Origin: Gammaproteobacteria bacterium
Lineage (GTDB): Bacteria; Pseudomonadota; Gammaproteobacteria; Xanthomonadales; Wenzhouxiangellaceae
Assembly: GCA_021772955.1 (NCBI GenBank)
Contig: JAJFKZ010000055.1
Coordinates: 1 to 36,221 of the forward strand
Length of the DNA stretch: 36,221 bases
Direction of reading: 5' to 3'
Part shown: piece by piece, positions 11,562-20,622 of the stretch
Numbering within the stretch: position 1 is the stretch's first letter
Layout: every line of letters begins with the position of its first letter
Made by a program: the position numbers and the translations under genes
Notes under the pieces: model-generated
Told to the model about the DNA's origin: nothing
Databases searched by the model: none
The model's input: only the letters and a program-made list of their open reading frames with translations

Positions 11562-13028
11562 TCAATTCTGCTTTGTATGGCGCCAAGAATAGGCGACGAT
11601 CAACAACATCGCCAGCAGCATTATCACCAGTCCACTGCGTGTAAGTACCGGAACAGCAGTGGGTGGTATCAGCGGGGGCACCACAGCGCCCTGGGTATTC
11701 GTGAACACGCAGCGCACCAGTTCGTCGGCCTCGACGATGAAGGTCGCGGTAGCCGTGCCTAAGTCACCCGTGCTGTTAGCGTCATCGCAGACGATGGAGC
11801 TCAGATTCCAGCCAGCAAGCAGTGCCTCGGTCGAGGTGTAGGTGCCCGGATCAACCAGCACGGTGAGACTGTTGCCGTCGGTGATTGAGCCGACAACATC
11901 ACCACTGAAGCTGAAGCTTTGGGTACTGCCATCCGGCAGGGTCTGCTTTTCGACCGTGATAGAGCCCTGACCAGCGCCCAGCAGGGTATTCTCAAAGGTA
12001 CAGGTCACCATGTCACCAGCGCCAAGCGTGATCGCGCTGGGCGCGTTGCCGTTGTCGCAGGTCTGCGAGGTCAACGCCCAGCCGGCCAATACGGTTTCGG
12101 CGACGTCAAAAGTGCCTGGTATAAGATCAGTGAAGGTCGTCGTTGCGGTGCCACCGGCGGTGGTCAGAGTAAACGGCGAAGGCGTCAGTGTGCTGCTGGT
12201 GAACTCGAATGCATCGTCGCCGCCGACGCTGTTCTTGACCACGCTCAGTGTGCCGGGACAAGCAGCGGGGACTGTAATCGTATTGTTAGCGGTCGTCACG
12301 GTCGAGCCAAAGGCCAAGGCGCGGCCGAGCAGCGTTGCCGAATTTCCCAGAGTAATACTCAGACCTGCAGCCGTACCACGAAAGATACTGCCAATGAAAT
12401 TGGCGTTCGCACCGACGGTTGTGCCACCAATTGGCGTCCAGAAAATATTGTTCGCACAGGCTCCACCGGCAATAACCACATTGGAATCAGCGGCCGGATC
12501 CAGCGCACCACCGGGCCGGAAGATGTAAACACCGATGCCGTCCAGAGTTACGGTCGTGCCGGTGGTAATGCTCATGGCGCCGGTGCTGGAATAACAACCT
12601 GGTGGAAAGACGCCAGGCGGGCCACCCCCAATAGCGATTGTATCCAAAGCTACCGCAGCACCCAAGGACGTACACGATTGACTGTTCAGATCAGCCAGAG
12701 CGTCATTCTGGTCAATACCGGTCTGGGGTGGACATGGGGTAGCAGTGGTGCCGTTTATCGTCGGCGCTACCGCAGGCCCGGTGGTGAAACAAACGTCACC
12801 ATTGACCACGGTACCAGCCGTGGTGTTGACAAAGGTCTCCGAGACAATGGCGAATGGACTGGTCGCACCAAGGTCAGGCGCGGTCTGGGCCAGGGCCGAA
12901 GCCGACCCCACAAACCAGACAATGCACAGACCCACCAGCGTACGGCGGAATACGCTGTAGCCATGATCCGATGACCCAACATGCCCGGTATGCTCTGGCC
13001 TAGAGGTAAAGAAAATTTTGCTATCCAT
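11562..13028 (-). CDS. Secreted DUF3494/ice-binding-like protein with two prealbumin-like repeats and an IPTL-CTERM-like C-terminus
   Basis: Signal-peptide-like N-terminus; DUF3494-like core (LGATSPFAIVSETFVNTTAGTVVNGDV ... VYIFRPGG ... NIFWTPIGGTTVGANANFIGSI); C-terminus VPVLTRSGLVIMLLAMLLIVAYSWRHTKQN. Start chosen at MDSKIFF, with aaagg upstream. Confidence 0.8.
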   Translation of the reverse strand: MDSKIFFTSRPEHTGHVGSSDHGYSVFRRTLVGLCIVWFVGSASALAQTAPDLGATSPFAIVSETFVNTTAGTVVNGDVCFTTGPAVAPTINGTTATPCPPQTGIDQNDALADLNSQSCTSLGAAVALDTIAIGGGPPGVFPPGCYSSTGAMSITTGTTVTLDGIGVYIFRPGGALDPAADSNVVIAGGACANNIFWTPIGGTTVGANANFIGSIFRGTAAGLSITLGNSATLLGRALAFGSTVTTANNTITVPAACPGTLSVVKNSVGGDDAFEFTSSTLTPSPFTLTTAGGTATTTFTDLIPGTFDVAETVLAGWALTSQTCDNGNAPSAITLGAGDMVTCTFENTLLGAGQGSITVEKQTLPDGSTQSFSFSGDVVGSITDGNSLTVLVDPGTYTSTEALLAGWNLSSIVCDDANSTGDLGTATATFIVEADELVRCVFTNTQGAVVPPLIPPTAVPVLTRSGLVIMLLAMLLIVAYSWRHTKQN

Positions 13029-13627
13029 GCGTATGACCTTTGAAGTTAGAGGCAAAAAAAGATATTTGATGCCATGCGACACCTGGCTGACAATGCAGTC
13101 GACACAGACTGTCACTAAGAAATGATTGTGGGCGTATATTATCCACATATGGCTCCTGCCTGTAGATGACCCTTCCCCCGCACCTGAGTTGCGTACGCAG
13201 ACAAAAGCACATAAATAAGGATGCTATTTCTGTCAACTCGACTCGCAACACTGCTTGCATTCTAGTTCTGATGCTGTCAGTTTTCCGTGCGGCAGCGCAC
13301 ATTGGCGGTCCAGATCCTAAACTGGCCAATACCCGCGTCTCTGAGGTTCCTGCTCACACAACGCCCCACGGTTACCACCACCAACAGTACGCCCGGCCGG
13401 GATGCATGCTTGCTTACAGGATGCCAGGAATCTGGCTCCCGAACTCTGGTTGACTGGAAAAATCGCTTTCTGACGGGCGTACGTGCAGCAATGTGCCGGG
13501 CTACCCGCGCAACGGTGCGCCAGATTCCGGGGCCTCATCTATTTCTGGAGGCGAGTACCAGCATTCAACCCCGTGTCATGTTGAAGCCAACCCAGTGGCA
13601 GACTGTTCTGAGACGATGCGGTTCAGT

Positions 13628-13996
13628 TCACAACGACAGCTGCTGTGCTATGGAGCGTGTCCTGTCGGTCGTCACTGCGCCCGTATGCCGGGTGGTTTTA
13701 CGTTCCACCAGCATGATCAGACAAGGCTGCGCAGCAATCGGATTATGCTCCACACCTGCCGGGACGACAAACATCTCGCCGCTGTTCAGGATCACAGTTT
13801 GATCCTGCATCTGGATATGCAAACACCCGGACAGAATGTAGAACAGTTCGTCTTCATCAGCATGCGCATGCCAGGTCAGCTCGCCTTTGACCTTGGCCAC
13901 CTTGACGTAATGCTCATCCAGTTCGGCAATGACTTTGGGGGACCAGTAGTCAGGCAGCGCGGCGGCAATCTGCAGCGGTGACAAGGGCACGCCCAT
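13628..13996 (-). CDS. Cupin domain protein
   Basis: GELTWHAHADEDELFYILSGCLHIQMQDQTVILNSGEMFVVPAGVEHNPIA matches conserved cupin motifs; start taken at MGVPLSPLQ. Confidence 0.85.
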   Translation of the reverse strand: MGVPLSPLQIAAALPDYWSPKVIAELDEHYVKVAKVKGELTWHAHADEDELFYILSGCLHIQMQDQTVILNSGEMFVVPAGVEHNPIAAQPCLIMLVERKTTRHTGAVTTDRTRSIAQQLSL

Positions 13997-14024
13997 CAAA
14001 CCAGTCCGACACCAGCAGGCTGCA

Positions 14025-16220
14025 TCATTGCAGCTGCTGGAGCAAGAAGGCGTACTGATCAGCAAGCATCTCAATCGCTTTATCGGTGGCGGTACCGCCA
14101 CCGTGACCAGCCCGGGTTTCGATACGGATCAACACCGGTGCAGCACCGGCCTGCACGGCCTGCAGTCGGGCGGCGTATTTGAAGCTGTGACCCGGCACCA
14201 CGCGGTCATCACGATCGGCAGTGGTCACCAGCACGGCCGGGTAGTGTGTGCCAGGTTTGAGATTGTGGTAGGGCGAATAAGCATACAGCGCCTGGAATTC
14301 TTCGGGATTATCCGATGAACCGAAGTCATCGGTCCAGAAACGACCGGCAGTAAACTTCTGAAAGCGCAACATGTCCATGACGCCAACCATCGGCAGTGCT
14401 GCGGCAAACAGGTCCGGACGTTGATTGACCGCTGCACCGACCAGCAGTCCACCATTGGAACCACCGAGTATGGCCAGATGTTGTTGGTCGGTGTAGTTTT
14501 CGCGCAGCAGGTATTCGCCGGCGGCAATAAAATCATCAAACACGTTTTGCTTGTTGAGCTTGGTGCCGGCCTGATGCCATTCCCGACCGTATTCACCACC
14601 ACCGCGCAGATTGGTGACCGCGACCACCCCGCCCATTTCCATCCACGCCAACCAGCGTACCGAGAAATCCGGTGTCAGCGAAATATTGAAGCCGCCATAG
14701 CCATACAGCAGCGTCGGCTGTTGACCGTTTTGTGGCAAGCCCTTGCGGTGGGCTATGAACATGGGCACTTCGGTGCCATCTTTGGATTGGTAAAACACCT
14801 GCTTGACGACGTAATCATCAGGGTCAAAATCCACTTCGGCACGCCGAAACAGCTCCCGCTCACCACTGGCAATGTGGTACTGATAAATCACCGGCGGCGT
14901 GTTGTAGCTGGAAAAGCTGAAATAGGTACTGGCAGCGTCAGTATGGCCGGTAAAACCCGAGGCATTGCCGATGCCGGGCAAATCCAGCTTACCCAACGGT
15001 GTCCCGTCCGCAGCAAACATCTGCACGACTGATTTGGCATCTTGCAGGTATTCGGCAAAAAACCGTTCACCGACATAATTGACACTGGTCAGCACATCCT
15101 TGCTCGCCGGGATAATTTCACGCCAGTGCTGCGACTGAAGCCGCTGTAGATCGATGGCAATCACCCGGTGTTTGGGAGCTGCGTCGTTGGTGGAAAAATA
15201 CAGCGTGCTGCCCTGATTACCGATAAAGCTGTAATCGTAATTGAAATGTTCGATCAGGTTGACGGTAGTATCCTGTTCAAGGTTTTTGACCGTGATCCGG
15301 TAACGGTTGTCGGTGCCGACAAAAGTGGTGATGACCAGGTACGTGCCGTCTTCGGTCACCTCAGCGCTGTGCCCCCAATCGGGGTGCTCGGGCGTGGCAA
15401 AAATCTGGCGATCTTGCGACTGTGGTGTATTCAATTGATGGAAATAGACCGTCTGATTCAAATTGAGGCTTTGCATCGCAGCGCCCTGCTCCGGTTCCGG
15501 ATAGCGCGAGTAGTAAACCCCGCTGCTGTCGGCGGCCCAACTCGCGGAGGTGAATTTCAACCAGTTCAGTTCCTCTGCCAGGATTTCACCGCTGGCAATG
15601 TCCATGATGCGCCAGGTACGCCAATCCGAACCGCCATCTTGCACCGCGTAGGCCAGATACTTGCCATCCGGACTGGGTTCAGCATCACCCAGCGCCACGG
15701 TGCCGTCTTCTGACCACTGGTTTGGATCGATCAGCACCCGTGCCGGTTCCGCCGCATCGTCTTGTACATACAGCACCGCCTGGTTCTGCAAACCATCGTT
15801 CTTGCTGTAGAACAGCCGCCCGCCCTGCTGGAACGGGACGCTGTAGCGCTCGTAGTTCCACAGCCTGGTTAGTCTGGCCTTGATCTCGTCACGTTGCGGC
15901 AAACTGTCTAGATAGGCATTGGTCACGGCGTTCTCGGCCGCCACCCATTCGGCCACGGCTGCTGATTCGCGCACATCGTCTTCCAGCCAACGATAAGGGT
16001 CGGCGACAGCAACACCGTGGTAATCGTCCACCACATCGCCCCTGGGGGTATCCGGATAGGGCAGCAGTGTCGGTGTCACGGTTGCTGCCGCAGTCGCGGT
16101 CGGCTCTGTTGCAGTACTATCGGTAGCAGCCGGGTCGTTGCCCTGCTGGCAGGCAGATAACAGGTTCATCAGTAACAATAAAAATAGGGTTCTGGTAAGC
16201 AGTCTGTAGGTGTCATGCAT
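14025..16220 (-). CDS. Prolyl oligopeptidase family (S9A) serine peptidase, predicted lipoprotein
   Basis: Lipobox LLSAC; PYRWLEDD; catalytic-type GGSNGG; about 731 aa from MHDTYRLL. Confidence 0.92.
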   Translation of the reverse strand: MHDTYRLLTRTLFLLLLMNLLSACQQGNDPAATDSTATEPTATAAATVTPTLLPYPDTPRGDVVDDYHGVAVADPYRWLEDDVRESAAVAEWVAAENAVTNAYLDSLPQRDEIKARLTRLWNYERYSVPFQQGGRLFYSKNDGLQNQAVLYVQDDAAEPARVLIDPNQWSEDGTVALGDAEPSPDGKYLAYAVQDGGSDWRTWRIMDIASGEILAEELNWLKFTSASWAADSSGVYYSRYPEPEQGAAMQSLNLNQTVYFHQLNTPQSQDRQIFATPEHPDWGHSAEVTEDGTYLVITTFVGTDNRYRITVKNLEQDTTVNLIEHFNYDYSFIGNQGSTLYFSTNDAAPKHRVIAIDLQRLQSQHWREIIPASKDVLTSVNYVGERFFAEYLQDAKSVVQMFAADGTPLGKLDLPGIGNASGFTGHTDAASTYFSFSSYNTPPVIYQYHIASGERELFRRAEVDFDPDDYVVKQVFYQSKDGTEVPMFIAHRKGLPQNGQQPTLLYGYGGFNISLTPDFSVRWLAWMEMGGVVAVTNLRGGGEYGREWHQAGTKLNKQNVFDDFIAAGEYLLRENYTDQQHLAILGGSNGGLLVGAAVNQRPDLFAAALPMVGVMDMLRFQKFTAGRFWTDDFGSSDNPEEFQALYAYSPYHNLKPGTHYPAVLVTTADRDDRVVPGHSFKYAARLQAVQAGAAPVLIRIETRAGHGGGTATDKAIEMLADQYAFLLQQLQ

Positions 16221-16571
16221 GTCATTTCTCAGGGTTTGGGCAATTGCGAGACAACGCAATGTGTTCATGACTTGTCCAGCCTGGCTGAATTTGCATCGCG
16301 TGCTTGTCGTAGTCTTGATTGTAGTCATTTATGCGCATCAGACACCAAGATATACTGAAATCACGCTACAAGCCACCGCAAATACGACGATTCCTGCGGT
16401 CGTAGCGAGGGCAAGCCGGTTTGAGACAGATTGTTCGATCTTTTGATGCGAACAGCAGGCCGAGGTTAACTTAAAAGATCGGACAATAGCGCCCCATAAC
16501 AATAGACCTGGGTGGCTTTTCCGCAGTAGCCCAGTGTCAAGACCGACCGGCTGCCAGGCGCTGAAGCAGGA

Positions 16572-17780
16572 TCAGAATGACCAGGTTGCACGCAGCCGTA
16601 AATCCCGATCGCGTTGCTTCTGCGCTGCATCAATCCGTGCTTGCTGCTCGTAGCGCCAGCGGGCACGAAACTCCATCACCAGCGAACTGCTCGCATGCCA
16701 GTTCCAGCGCATTTCGGCCAGCGAGTCATTCTGGCGCAAACCATTGGAGATCAGCCAGCCGGCATCGGCCTGCCCCAGCCCAAAGCCCAAGGTGTGGTGC
16801 GGCAGAACATCCACCAGATCAAAACCCCATAACCAGCCGAAACCGCTGCTGTCAGCATCACCTGGTACTTGCATGACCGACTGTTTTGGAGTGTTCACCG
16901 CCTGACCAACTTCACCGCCAAGCACCAGTTTGATGCGCTCGGTGAGCTGCCATAGCGCTGCCATCTTGAGGGTGATAGCCAGGTAGTCTTCGCGCTTTTC
17001 TAACGCCGTACCGTCGCTGGCCAGCGCGTTCGGATACCAGGTAATCGCCAGGGCACGCTTGATAATCGGCCCCCAGTGCTGATCATTGACCAGTGCGGTA
17101 TAGCTGCTGACACGGCTGGAGGAGTCACTGAAATCAAGTGGCGCTCTGGTGGTGATGCCGTTGCCGTCAGCATCGTTGTACTGTCCGACCAGCAGTGCCT
17201 GCCAACCATGTGCTAGCTGCTGTTTGATCTGCACCCCGTCGGTCCAGCCCAGATTGAGATTGGTGGCCTGGTTGCGATCCAGGCTTCTGTCCATATTCAA
17301 CGGTAATTTCAAGCTGCTCTGAAAGCGCCCGAACTGCAACTGGGTGGAGGTATCTTCACTGCGCCAGCGCAGATACAGCTCGTCCAAGGTCGCCGTGCCC
17401 GGGGTTACCGCGGTGGCTGTCTGACGTTGTGGACGAATAAAAAACTCTGCATTATTGCCTTGATCTTCGAAGGTTGTCGCAAATCGCCCCTGTATGTGCC
17501 ACTGCTCGGTCAATGCGGTGCCCAGACCGACGCGCAATCGAGCCCCAAACTCATGCATGCTGGTGTTATCGCCGCTGCGTGTATCACGCCAATCGTTGGA
17601 GTATGCAGTGCGAAAATCGCCCTCAATCTGCCAATCACCAGCCGTGTCGGGCAACTCCTCACACCGGCCCGAGTCCACCAACCACAGCTCAGTCATGCCC
17701 AGATTGACCAGCATCAGGTTCACCACCACGACCAGCAACAGCATGACGAAGCAGGACTTGGATCGTTGGAAAATTCCCAT
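16572..17780 (-). CDS. Porin-like/alginate-export-like outer-membrane beta-barrel protein
   Basis: N-terminal hydrophobic segment, DWQIEGDFRTAYSNDWRD, alternating beta-strand character, terminal Phe (RLRATWSF). Confidence 0.6.
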   Translation of the reverse strand: MGIFQRSKSCFVMLLLVVVVNLMLVNLGMTELWLVDSGRCEELPDTAGDWQIEGDFRTAYSNDWRDTRSGDNTSMHEFGARLRVGLGTALTEQWHIQGRFATTFEDQGNNAEFFIRPQRQTATAVTPGTATLDELYLRWRSEDTSTQLQFGRFQSSLKLPLNMDRSLDRNQATNLNLGWTDGVQIKQQLAHGWQALLVGQYNDADGNGITTRAPLDFSDSSSRVSSYTALVNDQHWGPIIKRALAITWYPNALASDGTALEKREDYLAITLKMAALWQLTERIKLVLGGEVGQAVNTPKQSVMQVPGDADSSGFGWLWGFDLVDVLPHHTLGFGLGQADAGWLISNGLRQNDSLAEMRWNWHASSSLVMEFRARWRYEQQARIDAAQKQRDRDLRLRATWSF

Positions 17781-18134
17781 ACTGGTATGCTCCAAGATGA
17801 TGTCTGCCAATGACCGGCGCGGTGACCGGCGCCAATGTTACACGATTATGACGAAGTTTCAATAACAGTATTAGCAAAGCATCAACCTGGTGTACCCCGC
17901 CACCAAGACGGTAACGTGCAAAATGCGCCTGAGTCGGCTGTGCACGGCGCTATCCGCAGTGCATGGACTGTGCCCTTTACCAGCGTCGCAACGTCACAGG
18001 AACGGTAAAACCTGCCATTATCAATAGGCTCAGGTTGTGCTATTGCGCCTGAAAAAGCGTCGTATGCGGCGTGACTGCAGCCGACGCCGACGAGCAGTGC
18101 GATAATGGATGGATTCCAGGCCGTAGCATCGACC

Positions 18135-18794
18135 ATGCAGTCAGATTTACCAGCATCCAGCCAGGCTTGTCCCTTGTGCAAGTCAGCGCAAGCCGAATGT
18201 TTCTGCAGCGTCAATGGGCAGCATTACTGGCGCTGTCCAGACTGTCAGCTGCGCTTTCTGCAGACCAACCAGCGGCTGGGAATGGAGCAGGAACTGGCGC
18301 ATTATCAGCTGCACAACAACGATCCCGCTGATCACGGCTACCAGTCGTTTCTGCTGCGTCTGGCCGAACCTCTGCTGGCATTGTTACCGGCTCACTGCAG
18401 CGGCCTGGACTATGGCTGTGGACCAGGCCCGGCGCTAGCACAGATGCTGGCTGCTGCTGGTCATCGGATGAGCGTGTACGATCCGCTTTTTGCCGCGCAT
18501 GCCAGCGTTTTGGAGCAACAGTATGACTTCATCACTTGCAGCGAAACTGCGGAGCATTTCTTTCGGCCTGATCAGGAGTTCGAGCGTCTGTACAACATGC
18601 TCAGACCCAATGGCTGGCTGGCGGTGATGACCACCTTGCAGACGAATGACTCACGCTTTGCCAATTGGCATTACCGACGTGACCCGACTCACGTGTGTTT
18701 TTATCAGACCGCCACGTTTGCGTGGCTGGCCGATCTCTACCAGATGCAGTTGCTGCTGCCAGTCGCAAACGTCATCTTGTTGCACAAGCGCTGA
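18135..18794 (+). CDS. Class I SAM-dependent methyltransferase with N-terminal zinc ribbon
   Basis: CPLC...CPDC; GLDYGCGPGPALAQML (motif I); start at 18105 also possible. Confidence 0.85.
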   Translation: MQSDLPASSQACPLCKSAQAECFCSVNGQHYWRCPDCQLRFLQTNQRLGMEQELAHYQLHNNDPADHGYQSFLLRLAEPLLALLPAHCSGLDYGCGPGPALAQMLAAAGHRMSVYDPLFAAHASVLEQQYDFITCSETAEHFFRPDQEFERLYNMLRPNGWLAVMTTLQTNDSRFANWHYRRDPTHVCFYQTATFAWLADLYQMQLLLPVANVILLHKR

Positions 18795-18858
18795 CGCGCA
18801 GCCTGCGCAATGGCTTGTTTGGCCCCTGACTGAATCCGTGCTGATGATTTACCGGAGC

Positions 18859-18886
18859 AAAAAAAACCCGGGCACGAAGGCCCGGG
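18859..18886 (-). terminator. Intrinsic terminator downstream of the phasin gene
   Basis: Minus strand: CCCGGGC-cttcgt-GCCCGGG followed by TTTTTTTT. Confidence 0.85.
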
Positions 18887-19048
18887 AGTAATGAGGGCAA
18901 CACTCGGGAAAATGCTGCCTTCAGGGAGTCAACCTGCCTATTGCGCAGGGTGTCTATTAGCGTGACACCAGCCGACACTGGTAGCATCGGCTGATAGGGT
19001 CTTGGCACTGCTCGTCATGCCGTTGACAGTGCTTGCCGACTGCTTGGA

Positions 19049-19609
19049 TCAGGCTGCTTTGGCCGTGGTTTTGCTGGTGGCTTTCTTGGCAGTTTTCTTG
19101 CTGGCACTGGTGGTTTGGCCCACTGCAGACTTGCTGGATACCGGTGTGCCTTTAACTTGCTTGTTCAGCTCACGAACTTCACGACTGAGGTGATTGACTT
19201 CATTGATCAGCTCCTGAATTTCGTCAGCGGTGGGAACACCCAGACGACCCAGTGCACGAGCTACACGATCTTCAAAGACAGTTTCCAGCTTGTCCCAGTT
19301 GTTGGCTGCAGTCTGGCGCACGCGATCTACCCGTGATTCGATTCCACCACGAATATCATCAGCGGTAGTGTCAACGCTCTTGCGGGTGGTCTTTTCCAGT
19401 TTGGAGCCTTCCTTGACCAGCTGGTCGAACAGCTTGCTACCTTTCTCCAGCGCTTTACCGCCGATCTTGCCGGATTCCTGTTGTGCCAGAGACATGGCAC
19501 CCAGGCCTGCCAGCCAGATATCCCGGCCGTATTCAACCAACGGATCAACACTGGACATGATTGACGTCTTGTTGGATGATGTTTTAGATACTGTTTTCTT
19601 CTTAGCCAT
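19049..19609 (-). CDS. Phasin-family (polyhydroxyalkanoate granule-associated) protein with Lys/Ala-rich tail
   Basis: PLVEYGRDIWLAGLGAMSLAQQESGK...FDQLVKEG pattern of PhaI/PhaF-type phasins; tail SKKTAKKATSKTTAKAA; SD ggaggct upstream. Confidence 0.85.
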   Translation of the reverse strand: MAKKKTVSKTSSNKTSIMSSVDPLVEYGRDIWLAGLGAMSLAQQESGKIGGKALEKGSKLFDQLVKEGSKLEKTTRKSVDTTADDIRGGIESRVDRVRQTAANNWDKLETVFEDRVARALGRLGVPTADEIQELINEVNHLSREVRELNKQVKGTPVSSKSAVGQTTSASKKTAKKATSKTTAKAA

Positions 19610-19821
19610 GATAGCCTCCGTCAGGTTGATGTAAAAATACAAATCTATTTCTTGTACAGCCAATATAGGCCTGAAAACTAGACTGCACACACTAACTCTG
19701 CTGGTTTTCGGGTGCAGGCTCAATCCGGCAGCATCAAGAACAATTCAGGCCGGGTGATCACTTAGATCAAGTCGAAAGCGCGCTACAATAGGTCGACACC
19801 TACAGCAAGCAGCTAAAAATC

Positions 19822-20610
19822 ATGAAAAAATGGCAGACGTTTCCGTACCCGGATGATCGCTTTGACTACAGTCGATCGGCGCTGCAAAAAGCCTGGAAGG
19901 CGCTGCACAGCAGTGATCTGGTGCCGTGGCCAACGGGCAAGCAAGATGATGCCTGCATCCAGGCCTGGCAGCATTTTCATGCCGGCCGGTTTCAGCAAGC
20001 CTATGAAGTGGCCGCCAAGGTTGCACCGTATGCCTTCGCCGCCCAGTGCAAGGCCATGATCACCTATGCTGATCATCTGGAAGATCATGAAAACCGCCAG
20101 CAGGCACTGTATGAAGAGGCCGCCAGCATTGCCGAACAGGCCTGCGAAAAGTTTCCGGAGCTTGCCGCAGCGCACTATTTTCATGCCTATGCGCTGGGCC
20201 GTTATGGTCAGAGTATTTCAGTGGTCAAGGCGCTGCGTCAGGGGCTGGGCAGCAAGGTCGCTGAGAGCCTGGAAAAAGCCCTCGAGCTGGCGCCTGATTA
20301 TCCTGATGCGCATCTGGCCATGGGCCTCTATCATGCCGAGATCATCGACAAGGTCGGCAAGATGGTGGCACGCATGACCTATGGCTGCACCCGCGACAAG
20401 GCCATGCATCACCTGCAGCAGGCATTGCAGCTGAACCCGCGCCCGCCAGTGACTCAGATCGAATACGGCAATGGCATCATCATGTTATTTGGCGATGAGC
20501 AGTTGGAACTAGCCAATGATTGTTATCGACAAGCCGCTGCCAGCGAACCACTGGATGCCATGGAGAAGTTGGATCAGACATTTGCCGAAGCCGAAGTGGC
20601 AGCGCTGTAA
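19822..20610 (+). CDS. Tetratricopeptide-repeat-like protein
   Basis: 262 aa; helical-repeat motifs such as AESLEKALELAPDYPDAHLAMGLYHAEI and HLQQALQLNPRPPVTQIEYGNGI. Confidence 0.7.
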   Translation: MKKWQTFPYPDDRFDYSRSALQKAWKALHSSDLVPWPTGKQDDACIQAWQHFHAGRFQQAYEVAAKVAPYAFAAQCKAMITYADHLEDHENRQQALYEEAASIAEQACEKFPELAAAHYFHAYALGRYGQSISVVKALRQGLGSKVAESLEKALELAPDYPDAHLAMGLYHAEIIDKVGKMVARMTYGCTRDKAMHHLQQALQLNPRPPVTQIEYGNGIIMLFGDEQLELANDCYRQAAASEPLDAMEKLDQTFAEAEVAAL

Positions 20611-20622
20611 CGGGCGCTGCGA

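Noticed and set aside
13166-13802. Overlapping plus-strand ORFs (13166-13453, 13287-13802, 13493-13981) between the DUF3494 and cupin genes
   Set aside because: Low-complexity translations without domains, partly antisense to a clear cupin gene
15168-15713. 181 aa ORF on the plus strand within the prolyl oligopeptidase gene
   Set aside because: Antisense to a well-supported S9A peptidase; no motif support
19754-19771. FNR/Anr-like site (gtgatcacttagatcaag) upstream of the TPR gene
   Set aside because: Only one half-site (ATCAA) is good; the other half does not match TTGAT at the required N4 spacing
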